From assembly GCF_026672545.1 (NCBI RefSeq), contig NZ_JAPPRJ010000001.1:2295501-2359500 (forward strand): a DNA stretch of 64,000 nucleotides, in the 5' to 3' direction. Below the pieces are notes generated by a model. That model ran no database searches. It was not told where the DNA came from and saw nothing but the letters and a program-made list of their open reading frames with translations. Positions 1-9,409 of this stretch are shown here, in pieces. How positions within the stretch are numbered: the first letter of the stretch is position 1; the number at the start of each line of letters is the position of its first letter. The stretch is from Rhizobium sp. SL86. GTDB taxonomy: Bacteria > Pseudomonadota > Alphaproteobacteria > Rhizobiales > Rhizobiaceae. The position numbers and the translations under genes are program-made.

Positions 1-270
1 GATGCCGAAGTGAACTTCCAGCACGCCGCCCGCCAGGCCTATATCGGCTTCGGCATGGCGATTGCCCAGGCCGCCTTCGAAAGCGTCGATGCCACCCCGA
101 TGGAAGGCTTCGAGCCGGCCAAGGTGGACGAGATCCTTGGCCTGCGCGAACGCGGCCTGCGGTCGGTCACGCTCCTCCCGCTCGGTTATCGCCAGGAAGA
201 CGGCGACTGGCTGGCGAACCTCAAGAAGGTGCGCCGCGCCCGCGAAGACTTCGTCTCCGTCGTGAAGTGA
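1..270 (+). CDS. Nitroreductase family protein, C-terminal fragment
   Basis: The open frame enters from the left edge, so only about the last 89 residues are visible and no true start can be given. The fragment has the usual C-terminal layout of NfsB/YfkO-like flavin (FMN) NAD(P)H-dependent nitroreductases: a helix rich in Ala/Gly (YIGFGMAIAQAAFE), the segment TPMEGFEPAKVDEILGL in which the cofactor-proximal region ends, then the beta strand and LGYRQEDGDW turn, and a final KVRRAREDFV stretch. These enzymes reduce nroaromatics or quinones using FMN in the cytosol. A stem-loop follows the stop at once. It is not obviously linked to the methionine transporter that begins about 270 bases later. 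Substrate cannot be inferred from a fragment. Confidence 0.75.
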   Translation, partial: DAEVNFQHAARQAYIGFGMAIAQAAFESVDATPMEGFEPAKVDEILGLRERGLRSVTLLPLGYRQEDGDWLANLKKVRRAREDFVSVVK

Positions 271-276
271 GATCGA

Positions 277-306
277 CGGCGCTGCTTCGTAAGCGGAGCA
301 GCGCCG
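277..306 (+). terminator. Stem-loop after the nitroreductase gene
   Basis: A perfect 10-bp inverted repeat (CGGCGCTGCT / AGCAGCGCCG) starts six bases past the stop codon. A short T-run (ATTTTT) comes only about ten bases later, so this is a plausible but not ideal intrinsic terminator. Confidence 0.5.
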
Positions 307-323
307 ATTCCGCACGATTTTTC

Positions 324-364
324 CGGAATTCGAGCATATGAAGAATTTCATTTCTAGAATTCCG
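324..364. promoter_or_regulatory. Inverted repeat in the 269-base gap before metN
   Basis: CGGAATTC (324-331) and GAATTCCG (357-364) form an 8-bp inverted repeat separated by an AT-rich 25-base spacer. It is the only AT-rich stretch in the gap between the nitroreductase and metN, so it probably lies in the metNIQ promoter region. It could be an operator or a stem; the regulator is unknown. The rest of 271-539 shows no riboswitch I can recognise. Confidence 0.3.
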
Positions 365-539
365 TCTGCTGCGGTGCGATAAGCAGGACAGTCATGAAGC
401 GGGCGTGAAATGTCGTCCGCCACGAAAGGGAAACGTCAGGGATGTTGAAACGGCGTACCATGCGTCGAATGTGTCGCTCGATCTGAACCGAGCCACGCCC
501 TGATTGCGCCGTCTAAGCGGCACCAAAAACGAGTTTTCC

Positions 540-1661
540 ATGCTGTCCATACCTGAAACCACGCTATCCGCGCGCGCCGTTGCGCCCGGTCTTTCCCCTG
601 CCATTGCCGCAGTTCCTGCCATGGTCGCCTTCGAGGGCGTCACCAAGCGGTTTGCCGATCGCGGCGGGCAGGGCGAATTCACCGCGCTTGCCGGCGTGGA
701 TTATACGGTGCCGAAGGGCGCCATCACCGGCATTATCGGCCGCTCTGGAGCGGGCAAATCCACGCTCATCCGGCTGGTGAACGGCCTGGAGCAGCCGACA
801 TCCGGTACCGTTTTGGTGGACGGCGTCGATGTGACGGCACTCTCCGAGCGTGGCCTGCGCGATCTGCGCCGCGAAGTCGGCATGATCTTCCAGCACTTCA
901 ATCTCCTGTCGTCGCGCACCGTCTTCAATAATGTGGCGCTGCCGCTGGAAATCGCGGGTCTGACCGCCAAGGCCATTCGCACCCGGGTCGAGCTGCTTCT
1001 CGATCTGGTTGGCCTCAGCGACAAGGCGAAGCGTTATCCGGCAGAGCTTTCGGGCGGCCAGAAGCAGCGTGTCGGCATTGCCCGCGCGCTTTCCACCGAA
1101 CCGAAGCTGCTGCTGTCCGACGAGGCGACTTCGGCGCTCGATCCGGAGACGACGCAATCGATCCTCGATCTCATCCGGCGGATCAACCGCGAGCTTGGCC
1201 TGACCGTGCTTCTGATCACCCACGAAATGGAGGTCGTGAAATCCATCGCTTCCGAGGTGGCGGTGATCGACAAGGGCCTGATCGTCGAGGCGGGACGCAC
1301 CTTCGATGTCTTCACCCGACCGAAACACGAAACGACGCGGGCGCTTTTGTCTGGTCTCGCCGGCACAAAGCTGCCGGACGCGATCGCCCGGCGCCTGACC
1401 TCCGAGGCGAGTTCTGCCGCACGGGTCTATACACGCCTTACCTTTTACGGCGCGACGGCCGAGCAGCCGCTGATTTCGCGGCTGATGAGCGAGTTGGGTG
1501 CCGAGGTCAACATCATCACCGGGACGATCGACGAAATCGCCGGCGAACCCTATGGATCGCTGGTGATCTCCTACCCCGCTGAGCCGGCAATCGTTGCCCG
1601 CGCCGATGCCTTCTACGCCGAAACCGGTCTTTCCACGGAGGTGCTCGGTTATGGCGCCTGA
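540..1661 (+). CDS. metN: Methionine ABC transporter, ATP-binding protein MetN
   Basis: ATPase of the high-affinity D/L-methionine importer; it drives transport by MetI with substrate delivered by MetQ. Counting from the ATG at 540 (373 aa): Walker A GRSGAGKS at 67-74, signature LSGGQ at 170-174, Walker B ending SDEATSALD near 201, H-loop in LLITHEME. The C-terminal part ([19 protein letters not shown]) is a NIL domain, the methionine-sensing regulatory domain that separates MetN from other ABC ATPases. The family is about 345 aa, so an internal ATG at 621 ([11 protein letters not shown]) would give the standard length; no clear ribosome binding site precedes either, and a TTG at 504 is also in frame. 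The stop overlaps the metI start. Confidence 0.93.
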   Translation: MLSIPETTLSARAVAPGLSPAIAAVPAMVAFEGVTKRFADRGGQGEFTALAGVDYTVPKGAITGIIGRSGAGKSTLIRLVNGLEQPTSGTVLVDGVDVTALSERGLRDLRREVGMIFQHFNLLSSRTVFNNVALPLEIAGLTAKAIRTRVELLLDLVGLSDKAKRYPAELSGGQKQRVGIARALSTEPKLLLSDEATSALDPETTQSILDLIRRINRELGLTVLLITHEMEVVKSIASEVAVIDKGLIVEAGRTFDVFTRPKHETTRALLSGLAGTKLPDAIARRLTSEASSAARVYTRLTFYGATAEQPLISRLMSELGAEVNIITGTIDEIAGEPYGSLVISYPAEPAIVARADAFYAETGLSTEVLGYGA

Positions 1662-2319
1662 TATGCTCCTCGCCCTTCTCTGGAAGGCGCTTGTCCAGAC
1701 GGTGCAGATGGTGGCGGTGGCCGGCCTGATCGGCACGCTGATCGGTCTGCCGATCGGCGTCTTTCTCGCCACCAGCGGCAAGGGAGAACTTTTTGCCGCC
1801 CCGCTCGTCAATCGCATCACCGGCCTCATCGTCAATGCGACACGCTCGACGCCCTTCATCATCCTCGTCGTTGCGATCATTCCCTTCACACGGCTGATCG
1901 CTGGCACCTCGATCGGCACCAGTGCCGCGATCGTGCCACTGACTATCGCGACCATTCCGTTTGTCGCACGTCTCATCGAGGCGGCGATCCGCGAGGTGGA
2001 TCGTGGGCTGATCGAGGCGGCCCGTGCGATGGGCGCCAGCCGCTGGCAGATCGTCACCAAGGTGCTGATCGCCGAGGCGAAACCCGGCATCACGCTGGCA
2101 CTCACGCTCACCCTCGTCAGCCTGATCGGTTATTCCGCCATGGTCGGCGCGGTCGGTGGCGGTGGGCTCGGCGATCTCGGCATCCGTTACGGTTACCAGC
2201 GTTTCATGCCGGAGGTGATGCTCGCCGTCGTCATCGTGCTGATCCTGCTGGTGCAGGCGGTGCAGAGCGCCGGTGACAGTCTCGCCCGCCGTTTCGACAA
2301 GCGCAGCCGCAAGACCTGA
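1651..2319 (+). CDS. metI: Methionine ABC transporter, permease MetI
   Basis: Integral membrane subunit of the methionine importer, working as a homodimer with MetN and MetQ. The 222-residue protein starts at an ATG inside the last codons of metN (11-base overlap), implying translational coupling. It has about five hydrophobic segments and the EAA coupling loop ([18 protein letters not shown], residues about 113-130) that contacts the ATPase. The stretch [24 protein letters not shown] near the C-terminus is characteristic of MetI. Length fits the family (about 217-225 aa). The downstream binding protein gene follows after 54 bases. Confidence 0.94.
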   Translation: MAPDMLLALLWKALVQTVQMVAVAGLIGTLIGLPIGVFLATSGKGELFAAPLVNRITGLIVNATRSTPFIILVVAIIPFTRLIAGTSIGTSAAIVPLTIATIPFVARLIEAAIREVDRGLIEAARAMGASRWQIVTKVLIAEAKPGITLALTLTLVSLIGYSAMVGAVGGGGLGDLGIRYGYQRFMPEVMLAVVIVLILLVQAVQSAGDSLARRFDKRSRKT

Positions 2320-2373
2320 CTTGAAGCCAATCACGACCAGAACAAGACAAACATTACCCAAGGAGAGACACCC

Positions 2374-3153
2374 ATGAAGACGCTCATCCTCGCGGCCTCG
2401 TTCGCCGCCCTCATTTCCGCCGGCGCAGCCTTCGCCGAAACCATCAAGATCGGTGTGACACCCGGTCCGCATGCGCAGATCATGGAAGAGGTGAAGAAGG
2501 TTGCGGCCGGCAAGGGTCTCGATCTCGACATCCTCGAATTCTCCGATTACGTCGTGCCGAACCAGGCGCTTGCCGATGGTGATCTGCAGGCCAACTCCTT
2601 CCAGCACCAGCCCTATCTGGACAACCAGGTGAAGGACCGCGGCTTCGACCTCGTCAGCGTTGGCCAGACCGTCAACTTCCCGATGGGCATCTACTCGAAG
2701 AAGGTGAAGAGCCTCGACGAGTTGAAGGACGGCGCTTCGATCGCCATCCCGAACGATCCGACCAATGGCGGCCGCGCGCTCCTGATCCTCGCCGACAAGG
2801 GCCTGATCAAGCTGCGCGACGGTGCAGGCCTCAAGGTCTCGCCGGCTGATGTCGTCGAGAACCCGAAGAACTTCACCTTCGCCGAACTCGATGCCGCTCA
2901 GCTGCCGCGTGCACTGGACGACGTGGACGCCTCGGTGATCAACACGAACTACGCTCTGGAAGCGGGCCTCGACCCGGCCAAGGACCCGATTGCCCGCGAA
3001 GGCGAAAAGGCACCGTATATCAACGTGATTGCCGTTCGCTCGGCAGACAAGGATGCCGCCTGGGTCAAGACGCTGGTCGAATCCTATCACAGCGCAGCGG
3101 TGAAGGATTTTGTCGCCAAGCAGTTCAAGGGTGCCGTCATCGCCGCCTGGTAA
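2374..3153 (+). CDS. metQ: Methionine-binding periplasmic protein MetQ (NlpA family)
   Basis: Substrate-binding component of the MetNIQ importer. The 259-residue protein has an N-terminal signal peptide ending near AGAAFA (residue 22), followed by ETIKIGVTPGPHAQIME, the standard start of mature NlpA/MetQ proteins. Conserved family blocks are visible: FSDYVVPNQALADGDLQANSFQH and the NDPTNGGRAL loop. Enteric MetQ is a lipoprotein, but no Cys follows the cleavage site here, so this version is probably soluble in the periplasm. The start is supported by an AGGAGA sequence just upstream. A strong intrinsic terminator closes the operon. Confidence 0.93.
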   Translation: MKTLILAASFAALISAGAAFAETIKIGVTPGPHAQIMEEVKKVAAGKGLDLDILEFSDYVVPNQALADGDLQANSFQHQPYLDNQVKDRGFDLVSVGQTVNFPMGIYSKKVKSLDELKDGASIAIPNDPTNGGRALLILADKGLIKLRDGAGLKVSPADVVENPKNFTFAELDAAQLPRALDDVDASVINTNYALEAGLDPAKDPIAREGEKAPYINVIAVRSADKDAAWVKTLVESYHSAAVKDFVAKQFKGAVIAAW

Positions 3154-3176
3154 GTCTCGGTTCTGCCATCTCTCGA

Positions 3177-3206
3177 AAAGCCCTTCCGCGCGGAGGGCTT
3201 TTTTCG
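3177..3206 (+). terminator. Intrinsic terminator of metNIQ
   Basis: A GC-rich hairpin, AAGCCCTTC / GGAGGGCTT around a GCGC centre, is followed directly by six T residues, 24 bases after the metQ stop. Confidence 0.85.
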
Positions 3207-3284
3207 TTTGTCCCGAAGCGTAACGGCGTTAATCGGATCTGAACAGTTTTTGACCATTCTCGGGCCGCTAGTCAGGGCTATTGG

Positions 3285-5486
3285 ATGCGGTTTGTCCCCT
3301 CTCATTTGCAGCGGTCCGCCGCGACCTTGGACGGTCGTTCGGCAGTCCGGTCCATGCTGCTGATCTTTGCCGCCGTGATGATCTGCGTGTCGGCCATGGT
3401 GTTCACCGCACTGGACCGCGTCGGCCACTACGCCAACCAGCTGGACGAAAACCGCTCGCGTGAAGCCGTTTCCGGCGCGTTGCAGACGTTTGGCGAACAG
3501 TTGGCCGCGACGCTGCATGATTATGCTGCCTGGGACGATGCTGCCGAGAACACCTATGTCCGGGAGGACATCTCCTGGCTGGACCGCAATTTCGGCGAGA
3601 TGAGTGCCGACAACCAGCTTTTCGACGTCGCCCTGATCCTCGATCATTCCGGTCAGCCGGTTTCCGCCTATTCGGACGGGGAGCGGATGCAGCCCGAATT
3701 GACCGGTTTCGTCACCCCGGATGTCTGGACCCTGTTCGACAAGGTTCGCCGCATGCAGGCGGATGAGCTTCCGGAGGCGTCGAGCTTCGTCTCCACCAGC
3801 AAGGGTGTTGCCGCCGTGGCGATCGGCTTAATCCGGGCGAAGTCCGGTGAGCTTTCAGTCGCCGCTGAAGAGACACGTTATGTGCTCTTCTTTCGCCATC
3901 TGAGCGCCACGACGGTCGAACGGTTGGCGAGAGCCTATGTGCTGCCCGGTCTGTCCCTGATCCCGCCTTCGGGCCAGATCTCGCATGTCGTGCCGATCCT
4001 CAGCCCGACGAATGCGGTGATTGGCGGGCTCTCCTGGGTACCGCGCTCTCCTGGTGATACGAGCCTTGCGCAGGTGCGCCCGCTGGTCTGGTGCGCGGTG
4101 GCGATGATCGCGATCTACATGCTGCTCCTGTTCGTCAGCGGCAATCAGGCACTGGCACGCTTGAGTGCCGAGGAGGCAACCGCCTTACGTCTGGCGATGA
4201 CGGACCGTCTGAGCGGGCTTGCCAATCGGTCCGGCCTGTTTGCCGGCCTCAGAGACCTCGTCATCAAGGCTCAGAGCGAGGGGAAGGATGTGGCGCTTCT
4301 CTATCTCGATCTCGATGGCTTCAAGGAGGTCAACGATGCTTACGGCCATGCGACGGGCGACGTGCTGATCCGCAGCGTCTCGGCCGGCCTGCGTGTCCTG
4401 GCGGGGGAAGAAAGGGTGCTTTCGCGGCTTGGCGGCGATGAATTCGCCATCGCCTTTGTTGGCTTCGACGTGCACAAGACGGCGGCCGAACTCGCCGAGC
4501 GCGTGCTGGATTTTCTCGGCGAACCGCTGACGATGGGTGAGCGGGTGGCGGTCATCGGCTGCAGCATCGGCTTGTCAGTATCGCGCCGCGGGCTTGTGCC
4601 GAGCGAGGAACTGATCCGTCGGGCGGACATGGCGATGTATCGCTCCAAGGAGGAGGGGCGTGGTCGCTGGACGCTGTACGATCCCTCCATGGACGAGGAA
4701 CGCGAAGAGCGAAATCTGCTTGAACTCGATCTGCGGGCGGCAATCGATGCCGAAGAGATTACGGTGGTCTATCAGCCGATCGCCGATTCCCGCAATTTCC
4801 GGCTCTATGGTGTCGAGGCGCTGGCGCGGTGGAACCGCAAGGACCATGGTCCGGTGTCACCCGATGTCTTCATTCCGATTGCGGAAAGCACGGGCCTCAT
4901 CGATCTTCTCGGCCTTTGTGTGCTGCGGACCGCCTGCACCACCCTGAAGGCCTGGCCGGATCTTGCCTTGTCGGTGAATGTCTCGCCCGGCCAGTTCCGC
5001 GACCCGGCTTTTGTCAGCCGCGTCGGCAAGGTGCTGGAGGAGACCGGTATCGAACCCTCGCGTCTCACCCTGGAACTGACGGAAACCTATTTCATCCAGA
5101 ACCCCCAGCGGGCGCGCAAGACGCTCGATCTGCTGCGGGAAACGGGGGTCAAGATCGCGCTCGACGATTTCGGCTCCGGCTTTTCGAGTGTTGGTTATCT
5201 GCGCCAGTTCGGTTTTGATCGCATCAAGCTCGACCGTTCGCTGGTGGAAAGCGTCGGCGAGAGCAGCCGCGCCGTCGAGATGCTGCGTGCGACCGTGGCC
5301 CTTGCGCGCTCACTCGACATGCCGGTGACGGCGGAAGGCGTTGAAAGTGAAGCCCAGGCCCTTGCTTTGCGCCTGGCCGGCTGTGACCTGCTTCAGGGGT
5401 TCCTGCTCGGCCGGCCGGTCGGAGCGGAGGTGATCGACCGGTTACGGCGCTCCGGTCCGCTGCTGCAGTTGCCGAACACCGCCTGA
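3285..5486 (+). CDS. Membrane CHASE4-GGDEF-EAL c-di-GMP signalling protein
   Basis: Predicted bifunctional c-di-GMP enzyme of 733 aa. It has a membrane segment at about 24-43, a periplasmic CHASE4 sensor at about 45-260 (hallmark HDYAAWDDA at 78-86), a second membrane segment at about 266-286, a GGDEF domain with intact GGDEF at 383-387, and an EAL domain with EAL at 511-513, DDFG at 627-630, KLD near 648 and EGVE at 684-687. The diguanylate cyclase active site looks intact; the usual RxxD inhibitory site is replaced by GEER, so product inhibition may be absent. The phosphodiesterase motifs also look intact. Which activity dominates and what CHASE4 senses cannot be told. Monocistronic, convergent with trhO. 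Confidence 0.93.
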   Translation: MRFVPSHLQRSAATLDGRSAVRSMLLIFAAVMICVSAMVFTALDRVGHYANQLDENRSREAVSGALQTFGEQLAATLHDYAAWDDAAENTYVREDISWLDRNFGEMSADNQLFDVALILDHSGQPVSAYSDGERMQPELTGFVTPDVWTLFDKVRRMQADELPEASSFVSTSKGVAAVAIGLIRAKSGELSVAAEETRYVLFFRHLSATTVERLARAYVLPGLSLIPPSGQISHVVPILSPTNAVIGGLSWVPRSPGDTSLAQVRPLVWCAVAMIAIYMLLLFVSGNQALARLSAEEATALRLAMTDRLSGLANRSGLFAGLRDLVIKAQSEGKDVALLYLDLDGFKEVNDAYGHATGDVLIRSVSAGLRVLAGEERVLSRLGGDEFAIAFVGFDVHKTAAELAERVLDFLGEPLTMGERVAVIGCSIGLSVSRRGLVPSEELIRRADMAMYRSKEEGRGRWTLYDPSMDEEREERNLLELDLRAAIDAEEITVVYQPIADSRNFRLYGVEALARWNRKDHGPVSPDVFIPIAESTGLIDLLGLCVLRTACTTLKAWPDLALSVNVSPGQFRDPAFVSRVGKVLEETGIEPSRLTLELTETYFIQNPQRARKTLDLLRETGVKIALDDFGSGFSSVGYLRQFGFDRIKLDRSLVESVGESSRAVEMLRATVALARSLDMPVTAEGVESEAQALALRLAGCDLLQGFLLGRPVGAEVIDRLRRSGPLLQLPNTA

Positions 5487-5502
5487 CCGGCTCGCTCTGA
5501 AT

Positions 5503-6450
5503 TCAGCTACCGAGATGCTTCTGTCCGCGCTTGCGTGCCAGTTCGATCTGGCGCTGGCGCTGGCGATAACGTTCGCGGTCGTCCTCTGTGCGGGTGTCGA
5601 AGCAGTGCGGGCAGGAGACGCCTTCCTCGAACTGCGGCGAGGCGCGATCTTCCGCCGTCAGCGGTTCGCGGCAGGCGTGGCAGAGCTGATGTTCGCCTTC
5701 CTTCAGGCCGTGGGTGACCGAGACGCGCTCATCAAAGACGAAACAGGCGCCTTCCCAGAGGCTTTCCGCTTCCGGCACCTCTTCCAGGTATTTCAGGATG
5801 CCGCCCTTCAGATGGTAGACCTCGTCGAACCCCTGTTCCTTCATGAAGGCGGTCGCCTTTTCGCAACGGATGCCGCCGGTGCAGTACATGGCGATCTTCG
5901 GCTTGTTGTGCAGGCCGGTATTGTTCTTCACCCAGTCGGGAAACTCGCGGAAGGTCTTCGTTTTCGGATCGACGGCGCCCTTGAAGATGCCGATCGCCGT
6001 TTCGTAGTCGTTGCGCGTATCGATGACGATCGTTTCCGGATCGGTGATCAGCGCGTTCCAGTCCTTTGGATCGACATAGGTGCCAACGATGCGGTTGGGA
6101 TCGATGTCCTCGACCCCCATTGTGACGATTTCCTTCTTGAGACGCACCTTCATGCGCAGGAAGGGCATCTTGGAGGCCCGGCTTTCCTTGTGCTCCAGCG
6201 CGCCAAATTCCGGCTGGCCGCGCAGATAGGCCAGCACATTGGCAATACCCTCGTCCGGGCCGGCGATCGTGCCGTTGATGCCTTCACGCGCCAGAAGCAG
6301 GGTTCCCTTGACGCCATTTTCCTCGCAAAGCGCCTGCAACGGCTCGCGCACGGATTGATAACGCTCGAAACGCGCGAAGTGATACAGCGCGGCAACGAGG
6401 AAGGAGCCGGTCTTGGTACCGGTTGCGGAGGCGGTAAGGGTGTCGGTCAT
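5503..6450 (-). CDS. trhO: tRNA uridine(34) hydroxylase TrhO (rhodanese family, YceA)
   Basis: Oxygen-dependent hydroxylase making 5-hydroxyuridine at the wobble base of tRNAs, formerly UPF0176/YceA. The 315-residue protein has the N-terminal acylphosphatase-like UPF0176 domain (about 15-115, with [10 protein letters not shown]), a rhodanese domain (about 125-225) containing the conserved [12 protein letters not shown] loop with Cys190 and Cys196, and a C-terminal cysteine-rich region (CHACREPL ... CPHCF) likely to bind zinc. I chose the ATG at 6450 (MTDTLTAS) because the open frame farther upstream shows no family similarity. The gene stands alone, convergent with the c-di-GMP gene and separated by a terminator from the chemoreceptor operon upstream. 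Confidence 0.9.
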   Translation of the reverse strand: MTDTLTASATGTKTGSFLVAALYHFARFERYQSVREPLQALCEENGVKGTLLLAREGINGTIAGPDEGIANVLAYLRGQPEFGALEHKESRASKMPFLRMKVRLKKEIVTMGVEDIDPNRIVGTYVDPKDWNALITDPETIVIDTRNDYETAIGIFKGAVDPKTKTFREFPDWVKNNTGLHNKPKIAMYCTGGIRCEKATAFMKEQGFDEVYHLKGGILKYLEEVPEAESLWEGACFVFDERVSVTHGLKEGEHQLCHACREPLTAEDRASPQFEEGVSCPHCFDTRTEDDRERYRQRQRQIELARKRGQKHLGS

Positions 6451-6544
6451 GGGCGGGGCAATACTGCCAAACGGCCTGCAAAGCAACGGTTTTCCGCGTC
6501 GGCAACCACCTTTGACTTTTGTCAATTGGCTGCCGGAAGCTCAA

Positions 6545-6581
6545 ACAAAAACACCCTCCCGCCGGCGGGGCGGAAGGGTGT
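6545..6581 (-). terminator. Intrinsic terminator of the chemoreceptor operon
   Basis: Read on the minus strand, ACACCCT and AGGGTGT enclose a further GC-rich stem and are followed by TTTTTGTTTG, 30 bases past the chemoreceptor stop. Confidence 0.8.
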
Positions 6582-6610
6582 CCGATGGTCCCTGTCTGTC
6601 AGGCAGACGC

Positions 6611-8350
6611 TCAGGCGGCGCTGGCAAAGCGCGGCGAGCGGGTCTGGCCGTCCAGCGTGAACTGCACCATCAATTCGCGCAGGCGAGCGGCTTCGGCGGC
6701 AAGCGCGGCCGAGGAGGCGCTGGTTTCTTCGACCATCGCCGCATTCTTCTGCGTGCTCTGATCCATGTGATTGACCGCCGTGTTGATCTCGCCGAGACCG
6801 GTCGATTGTTCGCGGGCTGAGGTGGCAATCGCGCCGACATGTTCATTGATGGCGATGATCAGCTTGCCGATGTTGCTGAGGGCTGCACCCGTGTCGGAGA
6901 CGAGCTTCACGCCGACTTCCACCTCGTTGGTCGAGTTCTGGATCAGATCCTTGATCTCCTTGGCGGCCTTGGCGGAGCGCTGTGCGAGCTCGCGCACTTC
7001 CTGGGCGACGACGGCAAAACCCTTGCCGGCTTCACCGGCACGTGCGGCTTCGACGCCGGCGTTCAGCGCCAGAAGGTTCGTCTGGAAAGCGATGTCGTCA
7101 ATCACGCCGATGATCGAGGAGATCTGCGCCGCGGAGTTTTCGATGCGGCTCATGGCTTCGACCGCTTCCGAGACGACGGTGCCGGAACGCGAGGCGCTGT
7201 CATTGGCTTCTGTTGCGACGCGGCGGGCCTCTTCTGTCCGCTGCAGCGAGGACGAGACGTTTGCTGTGATCTCATCCAGAGCCGCGGCGGTTTCTTCCAG
7301 CGATGCGGCCTGCTGTTCGGTGCGGCGGGACAGATCATTGGTGTTTTCGGCAATGTTCTGCGTGCCGGCGTCGATGTTCATTGCCGCGGTGACGACCACC
7401 GACAACGTCTGGCGCAACTGGCGCACGGCATTGTTGAAGTTGGTGCGCAGTTCTTCATATTCCGGGGCGAAACGCTCATCGAGCTGGATCGTCATGTCGC
7501 CCAGCGACAGCGCACGCAGGCCGGCGGCCAGTGCATTGTTGGCCTTAGTCACCTCGACGAGGCGGGCGTGGTCTGCCTCTTCCTTCGTCCGCCGTTCGAT
7601 TTCGAGTGCCTCGCGGCTCGAATTGGCATCCTGCTGCAGCTTGGCGGTCTGGGCGACGCTATCCTTGAAATACTGGACCGCGCGCGACATCTCGCCGATC
7701 TCGTCGATGCGCTCCTGGTTGGGAACGGGTGTGTCGAGCGCTCCGGAGGAAAGCTTGTTCATGACACCCGACAGCGAAATCAGCGGCTTCGTGATGGAGC
7801 GCAGCAGGACGGTGAGGGCGAGTGCCGAGGCGAGCAGGGTGAGGCCGGCGATGGCCGCGAGACCGGTCAGCGAATTCCAGGTATTGGCCATGATGGAGCC
7901 GGTATCGAAAGCAAGCACCATCGTGCCGATGGTCATTTCCTTGTTCTCTTCCGTATGCTTCAGAGGCACGACGGAGAAGCGCAGCTGGCCGCTGTCATCG
8001 TCGGACTGGGCCTTGCCGGCTGCGGTCACGCCAGCGGCAACGGCCGTTGCGTCACCGGAGGAGAAAAAGGCCTTGCCGGTGTTGTCGAGAACGACGGCGC
8101 CCTTGAAATCGGGATCGGTCGCGACCGGTTCGAACGTCGCCTGCGCCAACCCCTTGTCGAACTGCCACATGGCGGTCGATGCGCCGGATGTCGTCATGGA
8201 GGCGGTGAGCCTGACCTTGTTGTCGAACATCTCTTTGGCGGATTTGGCCTGCGACCAGCCGGAGTAGATCGACAGCGCGGCGGAACCGACCAGGATCAGG
8301 GCCAGAGATGGCAACATGACCTGCATGCGAATGGATTTGCTTTTGAACAT
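6611..8350 (-). CDS. Methyl-accepting chemotaxis protein
   Basis: Transmembrane chemoreceptor, 579 aa from the ATG at 8350, which has a GGGAAG ribosome site six bases upstream (an ATG two codons earlier overlaps that site). Layout: membrane segment about 11-29, a small periplasmic domain about 31-158, second membrane segment about 161-184, HAMP about 184-236, a second HAMP-like stretch about 265-320, and the signalling coiled coil. The hairpin tip is clear (AFQTNLLALNAGVEAARAGE at 421-440, then GKGFAVVAQEVRELA). There is no C-terminal CheR/CheB-docking pentapeptide. The gene lies 58 bases downstream of a periplasmic binding protein gene in the same direction, suggesting that the two act together. 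Confidence 0.94.
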   Translation of the reverse strand: MFKSKSIRMQVMLPSLALILVGSAALSIYSGWSQAKSAKEMFDNKVRLTASMTTSGASTAMWQFDKGLAQATFEPVATDPDFKGAVVLDNTGKAFFSSGDATAVAAGVTAAGKAQSDDDSGQLRFSVVPLKHTEENKEMTIGTMVLAFDTGSIMANTWNSLTGLAAIAGLTLLASALALTVLLRSITKPLISLSGVMNKLSSGALDTPVPNQERIDEIGEMSRAVQYFKDSVAQTAKLQQDANSSREALEIERRTKEEADHARLVEVTKANNALAAGLRALSLGDMTIQLDERFAPEYEELRTNFNNAVRQLRQTLSVVVTAAMNIDAGTQNIAENTNDLSRRTEQQAASLEETAAALDEITANVSSSLQRTEEARRVATEANDSASRSGTVVSEAVEAMSRIENSAAQISSIIGVIDDIAFQTNLLALNAGVEAARAGEAGKGFAVVAQEVRELAQRSAKAAKEIKDLIQNSTNEVEVGVKLVSDTGAALSNIGKLIIAINEHVGAIATSAREQSTGLGEINTAVNHMDQSTQKNAAMVEETSASSAALAAEAARLRELMVQFTLDGQTRSPRFASAA

Positions 8351-8408
8351 GTGCATCTTCCCGGATCTTCAATACGGCTACGTGTTGAAACGGTGTGGGG
8401 GGTGAAGG

Positions 8409-9278
8409 CTATTTCTGCGGATCGAACCAGTACTTGGCATCCATTGCGAGGATATCGTCAGGCAGGTTCGGATTGGGGATCTTGATGATGGTTCGGGTCT
8501 TCAGATCGCCCTTGTCGAAGGCGAGCTTGATGTCGGGATTGGAGAGGAACACTTCCTCGAAGGAGCCGTCCTTCCATGCGATCTCGAGGCCGCGCAGAAG
8601 ATCGTCGCGCAGCTCCGGCCGGGATTTGGAAACGTAGAAAATCGAGGCGGACGGGTATTGCAGGACCAGCGTCTTTTCCACCGCGAGGCCCGGTACGTCG
8701 GCCACCTGTTTGGCCTGCTCGTTGAGCGCTTCATTGACCCCGCGGGCAAAATAATCGCCGCGCTGGCCGAGCGTCATGCGGTAGAGGTTTTTCTGCGGAC
8801 CGGTGCGGACGGTGAGGCCGGATTTGCGCAGCACGTCCACGTCCGCCCATCCGGTTCCCTGCAGTGCGATGAACTTGCTGAGGTCGGAAAGCGTTTTGAC
8901 CTTGCTGAATTCGTTCTGGCGGGCGCCATCGATCAGGAACAGGCGATAACCGCCCAGTCCACGGTCGATCGGGAACGGAACCGAAAGTAGCTTCGCCGAG
9001 ACAGCCTTGGCGGCGTTGACCCAGGCGATGTCGATCTCGGCGCCGTTGGCGATGGCATCGACCATGCCGGCATTCGAGCTGTAGCCCGTGGGTGACGGCT
9101 TCAGCACATAGGGTTTGCCGGATTTTTCGATGGCCAGCTGAAGTACCTGGAACCCAAGGGTTTTTTCCTTGTTGCCGGCCGAATTGTAAAAGAGGTCCAG
9201 TTTTTGTTCGGCGTAGGCGGGAACAGAAAGACAAGAGGCCATGATGGCCGCGACGCAGAGGCTAATACGTGTCAACAC
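8409..9278 (-). CDS. Periplasmic solute-binding protein (type 2 fold), orphan
   Basis: Protein of about 289 aa with a signal peptide ending at SVPAYA, followed by EQKLDLFYNSAGNKEKTLGF. The pattern, including a TLSDLSKFIALQGTGWADVDVL stretch and the LRDDLLRGLEIAWKDGSFEEVF helix typical of amino-acid-type binding proteins, fits the periplasmic binding protein type 2 fold. No permease or ATPase is nearby; instead it is the first gene of a unit with the chemoreceptor. I chose the GTG at 9278 because a GAGGA sequence lies eight bases before it; an in-frame TTG lies six codons upstream. The ligand is unknown. A role as ligand-presenting co-receptor for the chemoreceptor is inference from gene order. 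Confidence 0.72.
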   Translation of the reverse strand: MLTRISLCVAAIMASCLSVPAYAEQKLDLFYNSAGNKEKTLGFQVLQLAIEKSGKPYVLKPSPTGYSSNAGMVDAIANGAEIDIAWVNAAKAVSAKLLSVPFPIDRGLGGYRLFLIDGARQNEFSKVKTLSDLSKFIALQGTGWADVDVLRKSGLTVRTGPQKNLYRMTLGQRGDYFARGVNEALNEQAKQVADVPGLAVEKTLVLQYPSASIFYVSKSRPELRDDLLRGLEIAWKDGSFEEVFLSNPDIKLAFDKGDLKTRTIIKIPNPNLPDDILAMDAKYWFDPQK

Positions 9279-9409
9279 TGGCAAGTTCCTCGTCAAACCG
9301 ATGGGAGCTTGGCGGGTGCCGGTTAACAGTATTTGAATCGAATTTGCGAAAAGTCGCAGTTTCCGTGCGGTGCAACATAAATCATCGAGCGGCGCCGTGC
9401 CACAGGGCC

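Noticed and set aside
365-539. Possible SAM-II riboswitch upstream of metN
   Set aside because: Methionine genes of this group often have one, but I could not find the conserved pseudoknot sequence; only loose similarity near GAACCGAGCCACG. A covariance model search would decide.
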